A stretch of DNA of 64,000 nt from Pseudocercospora fijiensis CIRAD86. Lineage: Eukaryota > Ascomycota > Dothideomycetes > Mycosphaerellales > Mycosphaerellaceae. The position numbers and the translations under genes were made by a program. Every line of letters starts with the position of its first letter. The stretch's first letter is position 1. Where the stretch lies: positions 7,685,798 through 7,749,797 of the forward strand of contig NW_006921533.1 in NCBI RefSeq assembly GCF_000340215.1. The letters run 5' to 3'. Below the pieces are notes generated by a model that did no database searches, was not told the origin of the DNA, and saw nothing but the letters and a program-made list of their open reading frames with translations. This document shows, one piece after another, positions 46,714 to 58,636 of this stretch.

Positions 46714-47274
46714 ATGCATCAACATGATTCTCCCCTGGGCAAACATTGCGACTCGCCTTCATTCGACACAGTAAAGTCAGCATGCTCTCAGTCATCCCAA
46801 GGGAACATATCACCGTATAGTCCAACATCAGCGGCTCCACATCTTCAAAACATATGTGCTGTCTTTATACGAGCAATCAATGAACGCGACTTGTACCCAG
46901 AAAGCCCAGCCTGGGCCGAAAATTGTCATCCCAATTTCACAGCCGATCACGACTGTCCTGTGCGGAAGAGGAAGATCATCATGAACCTTAAAGAATGGCT
47001 TCGAACAAAAAGGGACATGATTGCAGGCGACTGCCCAGAATTCAGAATCGAGATTCCGGAGCAAAATACCACCATCTACCAAAATGAAAGAGCTGCTGAG
47101 GTTTTCTTGGTCGTTAAGAGTTTTGGCCTTATTGAAGGCGTGGTGGCTCAGGATGTCGGAGTGTTTGAATTCAAGTATGGGAGAGGCCGATGGCTGGCCA
47201 CCAAGTATCGAGGACTGAGAGGACTCAACGATGCACTTTCTGTATATGGCGCACCCGACCACAGCGGTGCATAA
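46714..47274 (+). CDS. NTF2-like fold conserved hypothetical protein
   Basis: Single exon of 186 residues from the ATG at 46714. After a Ser-rich N-terminus, residues from about 45 onward have the alternating helix/strand pattern of NTF2/SnoaL-like domains. These include FIRAINERDLYPESPAWAENCHPNFTADHD, a helix EWLRTKRDMIAGDCPEFRIEI, and closing strands RAAEVFLVVKSFGLIEGVVAQDVGVFEFKYGRGRWLATKYRGLRG. Proteins of this shape are frequent unnamed products in Pezizomycotina. The fold is inferred; no activity can be stated and there is no signal peptide. Confidence 0.65.
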   Translation: MHQHDSPLGKHCDSPSFDTVKSACSQSSQGNISPYSPTSAAPHLQNICAVFIRAINERDLYPESPAWAENCHPNFTADHDCPVRKRKIIMNLKEWLRTKRDMIAGDCPEFRIEIPEQNTTIYQNERAAEVFLVVKSFGLIEGVVAQDVGVFEFKYGRGRWLATKYRGLRGLNDALSVYGAPDHSGA

Positions 47275-48562
47275 GTTTTAGAACCAAACTCTTTCAAGTT
47301 ACTGCTGGGTATTTCTTGAGTACTAAGACATATCTTGGCTGCATGGCTCATGCAATCAGCCAGGCAAAGAGCAGGACTCGCTCAAGCATTTCATCCTGAA
47401 CTGGACCTGCGTCAGACGAGATTTTCACCTCCTGCCAGAAAAATTCGAACACGTATCACTCGATATTGGCAATACAGATCAACGGCCAGAAATCCCGCGA
47501 CCAGCTCCACAATCATCACACATCTACTCACCACACAGCCGACCCTTTCATCGACCACGACAAGTACATCTATCTAGTCATCTACGAATCACAATCCACT
47601 CCAGCAGACATCCATCCTCCAATACTCTGACCGCAAACCTCATCAACATCATCAAACAGAATTTTCCTAATGGCTGGAAAAATCTCATCTTCATCGACAT
47701 GAGCCTTGGCGCCGGATTGGAAGAGCTGTGAAGTTGTATTATGATGATGGAGGGTTTGCTATCATATTCATGCCATGCTGGGTAGAAAGTTGATGTGGTT
47801 GGTGAAGGTGCGGGAATTCAATATGGAAGAGGAGGGGCGGGTTGAAGGATATGAGTGTGAGGGAGTGCGGGGAGGTGAGTTGATGGAGGGTACATGTAGG
47901 GGTTGAGTAGAAGGACTCGCGGGATTAGATGGGCTGGAGGTGCGCGCTGTGCTTTGGCTGAGGTGAAAAGTTTTGGTGTCTTGTTCTTGTTCGTGTGTCA
48001 GATTGTTGGCTTGTGAAAGTCCTGCTCTTCCCACTGCCACTGCCAGCTACATCCACAGTATGAACCAAGTAATGACAATTCAGCAAAAACTTGTCTCATG
48101 AACTCTCAATCGCTCCTCCTTCGCAACCGAACTGTCGACTTTCATTTGATGTTTGTCATTTCGATGACGTAGTTCTAGAATAGCGATTGCTTGGTTCTTG
48201 GTGTGTGTAACTTCAGCAAGAAGAAGCAGATTGTGATTCCCATTTGAACGCGAACACCAGCATTATTCTCTCATAGTAGGCCTGGGAGTCAAGATGTTCG
48301 GCAGGGAAGAGCGCTGCTCGTTTTGCTGACTCGGGTCCCGACGACTGCATACATCTCTTATATGCATCAAGGAATTGCGCATCGCCACGATTTCTTGAGG
48401 GAGGCCCACTTTGTTGAAGAAATGCCGTGGTTGTATTCCGTATCTTGTGAAGGGAAAGATTGATGGGAGTGGAAGGGGGTATAAACCGAAGCGAAAGGAC
48501 GACGGTGGGAACACGGGTGTTCGTCGACACTACTCGCACGACATTACTGTGACTGATACGCC
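47275..48562. other. intergenic, no supported gene
   Basis: Normal composition. Only short frames without domains on either strand. Confidence 0.5.
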
Positions 48563-49212
48563 TTATAACTTGGACCATGGCGGGTTTGGAATATGCTCTT
48601 CTTTCAACTCTTGGCCTGCGATATCGAAGGGAACACATGGCAGAGTACAGGCGACGAATCGAGCAGGCTTGTCCTTCGATGCATTGGACCAACGATGATA
48701 TGTGCCTCGCTGCACGATATGGTCCTTTTGAAACTTAGCAATATTATACCGCCACGCACGCACGCCTCCGAGATTGTACTGTACTCAATCCGGGATACAG
48801 ACGCACTTTCTCGCCACTATCCAATTCATGGTCAGTTTCGCCGACGCAGCAGATGGAGAAATCTATGGATACGGTTCGATGCTACCGAGGTAATGAGCAA
48901 AGTACGCAGACCATACCGTCAAGCCTGCACGAACCATCATGCTGACAACGCCAGGCTCCAGATCGACGACGAGCAAATTGGCACCAGGCTGAGGCGGAAC
49001 AATGTCGCGACGCCGGAAACTCGTTACTCCATCCTCAGCCTGGTATGCCTTGATATCGATGCCATCCTCGAGCACGGCAGGAACAGACCCCACGCTGTAA
49101 GACCGTGCCATGCCGCCGAGATCCTCGACAGTATGGAATACTTGGCCGGCGATTCGGCGTACACGCTTCGTCCGTTGGCATCGTGTGTTGCAATGTACCT
49201 TTTGCAGGGTTT
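48563..49212 (-). pseudogene. cupin-domain protein gene with an apparent frameshift
   Basis: On the minus strand three pieces join by GT-AG introns. They are the stretch ending at 48935 (...GANLLVVDLEPGVVSMM), then 48780-48881 (HRTVSIDFSICCVGETDHELDSGEKVRLYPG), then 48563-48724 (DHIVQRGTYHRWSNASKDKPARFVACTL, ending in PPWSKL). Together they form a cupin with its two metal-site motifs (HRTxS...E and QRGTxHxW). Upstream, RYIATHDANGRSVYAESP and QVFHTVEDLGGMARSYS are the expected consecutive blocks but lie in different frames. They are separated by a one-base loss near 49141-49155 where no intron fits. No ATG is found before the first block. Either this is a pseudogene or the base is a sequence error. 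The second splice leaves three extra residues (LST), perhaps a shifted donor. Confidence 0.7.
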
Positions 49213-49312
49213 CAAGGCCTTGGCACCCGATCCAATGCTCTTGATGAATCTCGTTGTACTACTCTGATGACAGCAGTAGTAATGTCTTCGGCGATGTCTC
49301 AAGAAGCTCAGC

Positions 49313-49773
49313 TTACTCGAACGGATCTTTGTCTTCTTCCAGAATATCGGCGCGATGCTTCCAAGACATGCTCCCGGGCAGACGGCCTTTCAGAGAGGCA
49401 TCCCATCCTAGCAGCAGCGGGGTTGGCCACATATACGCGTCCGAGGCCATTGTACAGCTCTATCCCTACAGACGACTCTCGCACCTGAGATTCGTCGCTT
49501 TTGATGCCTACATTTCTGGACAGCAGATTGGTCAAAACAGCATAGGTGTTCAATCCCTGTATGGCCCGGCCAGGGGGTAAGAGTCTGTAACTGAGCAACT
49601 CTCCTAGGCACTTTCTGACTCTTGGAAGAAATGGAGCTTGATACCCGAGGATATTTCATATTTGGTGCTCGAGACGGCCATAACCTTATTCCCTATGCCT
49701 GTACTACATGTACACGGTTCTCACACGATCCGAGAACAGATTTGTGTGGTGCTCGACCCCGGGCCGTTGTAAT
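49313..49773. other. unassigned stretch between the cupin relic and the hAT element
   Basis: On the minus strand, small frames at about 49315-49463 (ending in GSMSWKHRADILEEDKDPFE) and about 49610-49681 (MAVSSTKYEISSGIKLHFFQESE) look like pieces of a split gene. I could not join or name them. Confidence 0.25.
49766..49773 (+). repeat. hAT target-site duplication, left copy
   Basis: GTTGTAAT, identical to 59744-59751 on the far side of the element. Confidence 0.93.
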
Positions 49774-50277
49774 TAGGGGTGCTGTTAATAACACCTTGTC
49801 AGTCAATAGCAACGTTAGTATTATACTAACAGTTAGCAACATGTTAATAATAATATCTATGCCTGAGGCCTCTATATAGACCTTATCTTATACTAGCTAA
49901 GAGTAAGTAAATACCTTAGATACTAGTATAGTGTGTTTCCTACGCCTTTAGAGGCCTATTCCTTTATAGATCTACCTCTTAAGATTAGAAGGAGCTCAAT
50001 TGCGTGTAATTTAGCGTAGAAGGTACTTCCGTAGGTCTTCCGAGAGGTTATTACTAGGGATACTAAATCGCTTAGGGTAGCCTAGTAACGAGCAATCGTA
50101 GGGTTACGATTAGAGGTGTTGCTACTAATATAGTCCAATCTACCTATAAACCGGATAGTTCGATAGCTATTGTCGAGAGAGAATTAGTATCGTTTTTTCT
50201 ACCTATTTTGCCTATTAGATCCTCCGTTTTTCGTATTTCTAGCAATTCTACGAATCTTAGAATTCCGACTTTTTAAG

Positions 50278-51733
50278 ATGCCTCTAGCAAAGTACCTAGA
50301 TAACCTCAACTTCTCCTCTATTAAGACCGACTTTATAGGCAAATTTGTACGCTATATCTAGTACGATAGTAGGAAAGGAACAGTACCGGAGGGAAGCCTA
50401 TCGCGTAAGTAGAAGTACCTAAAGAAGTATTAGTAGTATCTAGACTATAAGAGGTCTTACTAATCTAATAATAAAGCCGAGGGCTTACTGCCGCGCAAAT
50501 AGCAACGTATACTTCTATACGGTGTTGCTAAGACTAAGTAGGTACGCGACCTAGCTATTATAAAGGCTATTTTATATAGTAGGAGGCTATTTAATAAAGT
50601 AGACGCGAGATTCTACCCCGAATAGCGCGAGGCCTTCTATACCTTCGACGCTAATTATAACCCTCCGAGTCGCGATAAGGTAGTAGATTATATCGATAAG
50701 ATACGAGCGGAAGTCGAGAAGGACGTATAGGCGGTATTTAATACGCTTCGAGACCTTAACTTTAGCGCCGACGAGAGTAAGAGTCGCGGTAGCACTCGCT
50801 TCTATAATCTATTAGCTAATATAGTGTCTAGCTCGTTCTTCTATAACCTGCTAGATATAAAGGACTCTAACGCTAACGCTATAACCCTCGCGAGGCAGAT
50901 AACTAAGTAGGTAGCGCCCTTCGTTAATAGCGACCTTAAGCGCTAGAATTCCCTCTAAACCGATACCTACGCGATAATAAGAGCGCTCTACGACCGACTC
51001 GCCGACAATCTACTTACTAAGTATATAATCTATATATTCTACGACTCGTACGGTATATAGCTATATATTAGCGACTAAGGTAACAATTAGAAGGACTCGT
51101 ACCTACCGTTCTATAGCGATACGCTCCGCGAAGCGGTATACGTACTTGCCTTATTTAAGAGGTCGAAGAAGGCTTAGAATATTCTTAAGGCTTTTGCTAA
51201 GGACAATAAGGCTATATTAAGGGCATTTGCTATCGCCTGTCTTACTCGCTAGGGTTTACACTATACTATAATACATAGCCTATTCGTAGCAATAACCTGC
51301 CTTTAAGACTGTACGAGGATTATAGCTTAACGGCTATTTAGAGGCTCGAATAGTCGCCTAGCAAAGGGAGCTTCTACTACCCTTAAGACTATTAACTCGC
51401 CTCTGTTCTAGAGCCGCCTATAGAGCCTTTATATACTCCTTTAGCTTATTAACGAAGTACGGCTAGTTAGTAAGAGCGATACCTCGAAGGTTAGTAATAT
51501 CGTACCTCGCTAGCAGTAGCTACGTCGTTTAATATAGTAGGCGCGCCTGCCTTACGAGAAGGACCTGCTATCGCTCTTCGACCTCCGGTTTACTAAGTAG
51601 ACTTAACCTATCTACTAGGTAGTATACTCGCTATCTATTAACAAACTAGCAGTTTCTCGAGACTTTAGCGACCGCGAAGAAGAGTGCCGCTCTGCCTTCT
51701 TTAAGGGCTATTTTAGCTACGAAGAGAGCGATC
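50278..51733 (+). pseudogene. hAT transposase relic, N-terminal and central part
   Basis: The plus frame begins MPLAKYLDNLNFSSIKTDF at the ATG at 50278 and is broken by many TAG/TAA stops typical of RIP. A Lys/Arg/Asp-rich central region follows. The frame halts at the Gypsy target site CGATC (51729-51733) and resumes at 58632. Confidence 0.7.
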
Positions 51734-52079
51734 TGTTACGGTTACTCGCGACAGATCGTTAGGTGACTTCTTATTACGTGCAAGCCGAGGCTTCTTTAGA
51801 GAGGCTAATACAAGCGGGAGGCAGAGATAGAATAATTAGTACAAAGGTAATTCTAATTAGTAAGTAGGTAATATAAGTTGAACGCCTCGAGCTATAAGGG
51901 CATTCCGGCGTTTCTAAATACAAAGGAGACATCTTGTCTATAGTCGTAAGCGACGTAAGCGACGCTATCGCTCTCGACCGCTCCTGTCGCTCCTAGTAAG
52001 ATAGAGCGATAGCTTAGCCTACTAGTCTTAGCGTCGCTCTAAGATTATGTAAGGACTCTAACCAATCAGATCCGTAACA
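51734..52079 (-). repeat. Gypsy-2 left LTR (3' LTR of the element)
   Basis: 346 bp, TGTTACGG to CGTAACA. It matches 58286-58631, with differences (roughly 15-20 seen by eye) that are all transitions, mostly at CA/TG sites. Confidence 0.95.
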
Positions 52080-52768
52080 CTATCCCCCTCCTTAAGCGGG
52101 ATAGTCCCTTATTCCGGAACTTTCTAATTCCAACTTCTTTGCTATGCTAAAGTTATTAAAGGACTTGTCTTCTCGTTAGCGTAAGGAAAATATCGTAAAT
52201 AATATCCTTACCGACTGCCTCGAAATGCCGATCCGCTGCTTTTATTGCGAATAGGCCGATAAATCCTATAAAGTCGATCTCCGTTCCGGCCGCTACTCCG
52301 AGTGCGCCCTATACGGCTAGTCCTATAATATGCAAGTTACTTATATAGAGTATGAAAAAATCCGGAAGGCGCGCCTAAAGATAGCTAAAGATCTCGAAGC
52401 GGCCGAAGAGGAGGAAGACCTCCTTACGCGGAAGCTTTTCGAGCATCGCGCAAAGGTCCGTCGCTTACGTAAGTCGCTGCGTATAAAGGAAGATCGGGAG
52501 GTACAAGCTCTTAAGGTAGAGGAAGCCTCTATTTAATAGGCGGAGGAGCTCGAAAGAGAGCTAGGCTCTTCGCCTATAGAGCCGATAATATTCTCGTTGC
52601 CTACTAACGAGCCGTTTCCCCTAGATAGCCGATTATAGATATCGCCTTATAACTAGAGTCGTCTAGATAGGACGTCCTAGCCTACCTCTGAAATTCCTAG
52701 TAGGAGTGCCGAGAGTCTAGTGTCTTAAAGGTATGTATTTTCAATGTTTCCTGTCTATTTTATCTTCT

Positions 52769-52935
52769 AGCTAGTTAGTCTAGTAGTATAATTCTTAGCT
52801 ATAAAAGACATGGTTACTAGGTACGCTATTAGAGTCCCCGCTCCTCGAGCTATACTGCCCTAAGTCGTTGAGAACTTTAAGGCGCTATAATCGATAGGGT
52901 CTAAGAGGTCGTAGGTTCAATTCCTATACTAGTTA
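52769..52935 (+). tRNA. tRNA-like gene with a long anticodon-loop insert, inside Gypsy-2 (antisense to pol)
   Basis: All arms pair. The acceptor is AGCTAGT (52769-52775) with ACTAGTT (52928-52934, one G-U). The anticodon stem is CTTAG (52794-52798) with CTAAG (52901-52905). The variable loop is AGGTC. The T stem is GTAGG (52911-52915) with CCTAT (52923-52927, one G-U) around TTCAATT. The D-arm string GTCTAGTAGTATAAT equals the D arm of fungal tRNA-Pro/Gly-type genes with TG turned to TA. A B box (GGTTCAATTCC) and a T-run terminator at 52936-52946 are present. About 95 nt extra sits in the anticodon loop, like a long tRNA intron. RIP changes obscure the anticodon, so the amino acid is unassigned and function is doubtful. 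Confidence 0.55.
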
Positions 52936-52939
52936 TTTC

Positions 52940-55900
52940 TTTTTTGTTCGGTTTTGAAATTTTTTAATTATCTGCTAACAGTTCTATAGGTTTTCTTTTA
53001 GTTCCTAGGTGTTTTCTAAATGTAGGTATCCTTTCTATTTGATAAGGTATTTCTAACCTTGCTAATCTAGGATTTCCTCGACTTTAAACTCGTTTTCTTC
53101 CTTAGGTTGGAAGTGAAATGTTTCTTAATACGGTGTTTCGGCGTCTATAGGTTCTAGCATAGAGATATAGAATACTAGGTAGATTTTCGCGTCGTCCGGT
53201 AGTTTGAGTCGGTAATTAACTGGTCCTTTAGGCTCATTAATCAAAAATGGCCCGACTTTAACGTAGTCTAGTTTCTTAGTCGATCTCCGGGTTTTCAGAT
53301 TCTTTGTTAGGAGGTAGACCTTATCCCCCTTCTTTAGCTAAGGTGCTATTTTTCGTTTAGCATTATATGGCCCCGTAATCTTTTCTTAAGACTCGGCAAT
53401 TGCCCTTTACAATTCCTTATGCACCTGCTTCAAGTCTTCTAAAGCGACTATCGCTTTATCCGCGTATAGATACTGTAAATACTGTTCCCCGAACAGCTAC
53501 AGATGTTTCCTAAAATTAGCGAAGAATAGTATCTCTTTCGTAGTCTTAGATTGTTGGTTGTTTAGTATAAGTTGTACTATAGGTAATAGCGATGCCTAAT
53601 TGTTTTGTACGTAATTGACGTAGTGCCGTAAGTATACCTCTAAGGCCTGATTCTTAACTTCCGTTTAGCCGTCTGTCTATAGATAGTATACCGTTAATAA
53701 CTTGTGCTTAATTCCAAGCGTCGCTATAAGCGTCTTCTAGTAGTTTGACGTAAAGAGCTTGTCTCTATCCGTAATATAGGTCTTTGGAAATCCGTAGTAT
53801 CGTACAAGTCTATCTAGTACGAGGTATCCGAGTTGCTCTACCGTACTTACTTCGTTAGCAGGAATGAAGTGTACGTATTTCGTAAGCCTATCGACTATAA
53901 CAAGTATTATGTCGTAGCTATGTCCTGTAACCGGATCCTTAGACTTCGGTAGCTTCGTAATAAAGTCTATTGTAACTTCGTCCTATAGTTTATCTAGTAG
54001 CGTCCTAAATTGGATATGTCTATATTTAGCGTGTCTATCAGCCTTGTTACGCTAACATTGTAGACATTTCTTAATATATTCTAGAACTCGTTATCGTATA
54101 TATAGGAATCCGAAGCTTCGCTTAACTAGTTCTATTGTTTTTGAAACTCTAGGGTGTCTATTTTCTAGTCCGTCGTAGTGTTGTCGTATACACTCCGTAA
54201 CTCGTTCCTTAGGTACTTAGTATTTCCTATATTCGATTAGGAACTATTCTTCTATATCCTAAAGAACTCGTATAATATAGTTGAATTCTTTTATATTAGT
54301 ACTAAGGCTTCCGTCTTAGTTTGCTTTTAATATCTGCTGCTGCACTAGTTCGTAACCCTCTATATAGTCGCTACGGCGGCTTAGTGCGTCGGCTCGTCCG
54401 TTCTCGCGTCCTAGGGTATAGCGGATTTCGAACTTGTACTGCCCTAGTAGTTCCGACTAGCGGGCCTGTCTTCGGGTTAGTACTTTAGTCGTAGTGAAGT
54501 AAGTTAGATTCTTATAATTAGAAAGAATCGTAAGACTTAGTACTCCTTCCGCGTATACTCGCTAGTGTTACAGTAATACAACTATTGTAAGTAGCTCCTT
54601 ATTATAGATGTCGTAGTTCTGTTCCGCGGGTAACATCTTTCTCGAGTAATAGGCTACCGGGTATCGTTTCCCGTTATGCTCCTGTATAAGGTATGCTCCT
54701 ATAGCCCTATCCGACGCGTCTGTTTCTATCTAGACCGCCTTACTCCTATCGAATAATCGTAGCGTTAGCGCAGAAACGCATTGCTTCTTTAGTTGCCTAA
54801 ACGCTTCGTCTTCCTTCGTACTCTAGTTCTATTACTTGTCTTTCTTTATAAGCTCCGTAAGGGGTGCCGCTATCTTAGAATAGCCCTCGATGAATTTCCT
54901 GTTATAGTTAGCTAATCCTAGGAATAATTGTACGTCTTTAACGTATGTAGGCGTTAGCTATTCCTATATTGACTTGGTTTTTTCTAGATCGATCCTGATT
55001 CCTGTAGTGCTGATAATAAATCCTAGGAATTTAACTTCCTTCTTATAGAATTCGTATTTCTTAGGTGCAGTCTTAAATCCTACTTGAGTAAATCGTTTAA
55101 AGACGTCCTGCACTATTCGTATATAGTCCGCGAGAGCTCCTTTAGTATAGACTAAGATATCGTCTATATATGCGATAACGCATACATCTAGAAGGTCTCG
55201 GAGGACTTCGTTCACAAGGTCTTAATATAACGCTAGGGCATTTGTAAGTCCTATAGGCATAACTAAGAATTCGTAAAGCCTATATCTTATTCGGAATGCT
55301 ATTATCCATTCGTATCTAGCTGCTATACGTATTGCGTAAAACGCATCGCGTAGGTCAATCTTCGTATACTAGTCTAATCTAGTTAATCGGTCTTGTATTT
55401 CTTCGATGTTCGGTAGTAGGTACCGATTCTTAATTGTAATGTCGTTAAGTCGTCTAAAATCGACTACTAGCCGTCCTTCGTCTAATCCGGCTTTCGGAAC
55501 GAACATTACTAGTAAGGCTGCCGAGGATGTCGACTTCCGTATCTAGCCTTTTTCTAATTTCTCTTTTAGCTACTTGTCTAGGGTTTTGAGCTCTTTCTTA
55601 GACATTGCGTATAAGGGTCCCTATAGAGGCTCTTTTCTAGGCTGTAAGTGTATTTTATAATCCTATAGTTAGTATTTAGGTAAGGCTGCCTTGCCTCTCT
55701 CCTCTTTAAAGAGTCGCTTCTACTTAGTATACTCTTTAGGAATGTCTAGGTCCGAGATTCTAGCTTTATTCTTCGATAGCGTATAACTTCTATCCTTCCC
55801 GTAATTATTATTGTAACCCTCCTAACCTAACGGTAGTGTCGATCCGGGTTGAATACGGTTCTCCGTAATTCCTGTCGACGTAAACGTCTTACGAATCGCC

Positions 55901-56400
55901 CTGCGTTTATTAATCTTATCTGCCTGCGAACGCTGCCGCTATATAGGTTAAATGCCGATTATATAGTCGCATTCCTTAAATGTAAGTACTCCTTTTCTCT
56001 AGTCTACGATTAGGTTATACTTTCTTAACTAAGGTATACCTAATACAATATTATAACTAGCTATGTTAGTAACATCTAAGACAATCTCCTCGTAGTGCTG
56101 TTGGATAGCTAGTAGTAACGGTATCGTTTCTCGTTCTACGCTAGGTAGCGGTAACCTATCTACTGCTATAAGTTTATACGCTCCTTCTCTTCTACTTCGG
56201 GTTACGATCCCTCGGCTTTTAACGAATAATTCGGAGGCAAAGTTCCCGCTCGCTCCGGAATCTATTAATGCACTCGTCGGGTGCCCGTTAACGATAACTT
56301 TTATACGGAAGACTGCTGTTAATGCTTAAGCGCTTTCGGTATTAAGGAACTCTCTTAGAACGCTCTAATCTAGAGAGTTGGTCCGTTTCCCGACTGATTA
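52940..56400 (-). pseudogene. Gypsy-2 pol relic (protease, RT, integrase, chromodomain)
   Basis: Minus strand. The protease reads LIDSGASGNFASELFVKSRG near 56210-56275. The RT core reads AYIDDILVYT near 55145-55170 within a clean 83-residue frame (54964-55215) that continues to VKFLGFIISTTGIRI. An integrase segment resembling LLTVYYL-TDG-TEVKNQ lies near 53645-53720. The chromodomain reads VEEILD...KYLIK-KGYLHLENT-EL near 52990-53100, with stops at the tryptophans. The frame ends at about 52940, right next to the tRNA-like gene. Many stops show it is inactive, but long stretches stay readable. Confidence 0.9.
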
Positions 56401-56899
56401 GTAGCCTAACGTTATTCTAACTAGTTACGGATCCGTAGTCCTGCCGTTCGTGCTTCTTCGGCATATAATTTTTCCTCGAGGGTATCGTTGTATACATCTT
56501 GTCCCTACGCTACTATAGCCTTTCGGTATTGCTGATTTAATCGCTAGACCGTCTAACGTATATCTTGAGTAATAATCGTCCTTTCGTCGGGTAGGACGTA
56601 TCCGTAGGGCGTAATTGTGCTTCCTATCGGTACTCGCTCCGTAATGAAGTTATAGTACGTATAGTCTATAGGTATCCGGGGGTGATTCTAGAATTTTGCC
56701 CGTAAGCTTATCTAGAAATAATTAAATTAGATAGGATCGACCTTCCGTTGTCCGTTAACCTTTAGAAACATTTCCTCGTATTTGCGTACTAGATGTAAGG
56801 CGATTGTTCGCGCTGCTATAGGTACATCTATTATGAACGTAAGGATCGTATCGTCGTTAATCCCGAATTCGTCTTCACTTTCTTTATTCGTAGTTTCTT

Positions 56900-58240
56900 C
56901 CTCGGTATCTAGACTTCCTTCTAAATCTTCTTGCTGTTCCTCCTCTTACTAAGGGGACTCCGGTACTTCTAGGATAGCTCCTAACTCCTCCCCGGAAGGG
57001 AATAAAGCTTCCGGATCTCGGTTTTCTTTATCGTCGGCATCTAAGTAAGATTTATTAATCGTTTCTTCTTCTAACTAGGATTTCGCATCTTCTCGTACGA
57101 GTCGCCTAATCTAAGGGAAAAATCCTGCTTCTACTTTAGTAGAATAATGAATTTGGCATTAGTCGTCGTAACAGAATCTCTAGTAAAGGGCTCTATATAC
57201 GGGTTCTTGTCGTCGTGCTATTATATAGATTTGTCGTAGCTCTTCCTTTACGACCTCTGCGTAGGTCCTCGGCGCGTTATTAATAGAGTATAGCTCTACT
57301 ACTATTCGGTAGCCTTCTCTGCCCGAGTCCTTTCGTTGCATTATATTAAACTGTTCGCGTCGCACTATATTCTTGCCGCGGTAGTTCCGTACTATATAGC
57401 CTTCCTTGCTATACGTATAGCAAGTTAATCTTCCTGCTTTCTTAGGCGAACTCTTGCCTTTTCTTCCTTTAATTGCTCGACCCTTCTAAGTAGCGTCTAG
57501 CTCTATTGGTTGCGCACCGTAGTAGTTGTTCCCTTTTAGTTTATCGTAGGTACTGTAGTTTCGTCTATTATCGTATCTAGGAGTATAACTAGCTTTTCTA
57601 GAAGTCTTAGAATCGTAACGTCGTTCTAAAGCTCGTTCGTAGAGCCTATCGTCGAGATCGATCGTAACCTTAACTAATATTCCTATATTATCTATTTTTC
57701 TACCGTCGCGTATAAGCTCGTCTTTAACGTTGTCCTTAAGACCTCGCCGATATATTGTTATAAGAGCTTCGTCGTCCCAATCCGTAAGTTAGGCGTATTC
57801 CTAAAATTTGGCGGCGTAATCGGCATATAACCCCTTCTAAGTTAAATGTTAGATAACCCTAACTGCGGTAGCAACTTCGTTAGAAGATCTAAAGACCTTC
57901 TTTATCGTACGCTTGAGATTTTCGTAGCTTGCGAAGATTCTATCCGAATTGTCGGTCCCGTTACTATCTAGATAGGTCCTAAGAAATAGTTTAACCTAAT
58001 GCTGAGCCCTGCCTCGTATAAACGTCGTTGCGAAGACTAGCTTTAAGTTATCTTAAACCTAGTTAAACATGAAATACATATCTATCTAGCTAACCTAGGT
58101 ATCGAATTTGTCTCGGTCGCCGTAATAAAAGTCTAGCTTTCCGATCTTGAGAGAATCGTTTCCGGTATAGGTTCCGAGTGCATTACTAGTACTAGAGGTA
58201 GTACGTCGAGTACTGCCTGTCTCGCTAGGGGCGGGAGTTC
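56900..58240 (-). pseudogene. Gypsy-2 gag relic
   Basis: Minus-strand degenerate frame between the 5' LTR and protease. Near 57365-57440 it reads as a zinc knuckle, LTCYTYSKEGYIVRNYRGKN, with cysteine/histidine positions turned to tyrosine by TG-to-TA and CA-to-TA changes. A 61-residue frame at 57180-57365 follows directly. Confidence 0.7.
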
Positions 58241-58285
58241 CCCTTCCGACTTGTAATGAGGCACTTATCCTAAGGGCGTTTAAAG

Positions 58286-58631
58286 TGTTACGGTTACTCG
58301 CGATAGATCGTTAGGTAACTTCTTATTACGTATAAGCCGAGGCTTCTTTAGAGAGGCTAATATAAGCGGGAGGCAGAGATAGAATAATTGGTATAAAGGT
58401 AATTCCAATCAGTAAGTAGGTAATATGAGTTAAACGCCTCGAACTATAAGGGCATTCCGGCGTTCCTAAATACAAAGGAGACATCTTGTCTATAGTCGTA
58501 AGCGACGTAAGCGACGCTATCGCTCTCGACCGCTCCTGTCGCTCCTAGTAAGATAGAGCGATAGCTCAGCCTACTAGTCTTAGCGTCGCTCTAAGATTAT
58601 ATGAGGACTCTGACCAATTAGATCCGTAACA
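58286..58631 (-). repeat. Gypsy-2 right LTR (5' LTR of the element)
   Basis: Direct copy of 51734-52079, also 346 bp with TGTTAC...GTAACA ends. It is followed by the CGATC target duplication. Confidence 0.95.
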
Positions 58632-58636
58632 CGATC

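Larger units (their letters stand above)
51734..58631 (-). mobile_element. Ty3/Gypsy LTR retrotransposon with chromodomain, moderately RIP-mutated (Gypsy-2)
   Basis: 6898 bp with 346-bp LTRs and a perfect 5-bp target duplication CGATC (51729-51733 and 58632-58636). Coding is on the minus strand, so the right LTR is the 5' one. The polypurine tract AAGGAGGGGGATAG (minus strand, 52080-52095) abuts the left LTR, as expected for the 3' end. Order on minus is gag, protease, RT, integrase, chromodomain. On the plus strand CA is rare but TG is still common, so mutation is strand-biased and the copy is less decayed than its hAT host. Confidence 0.95.

Noticed and set aside
52330..52536. Plus-strand 68-codon Glu/Lys-rich frame in Gypsy-2
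   Set aside because: It lies between the pol end and the 3' LTR, antisense to the element. Short and coiled-coil-like, with nothing to show it is a gene.
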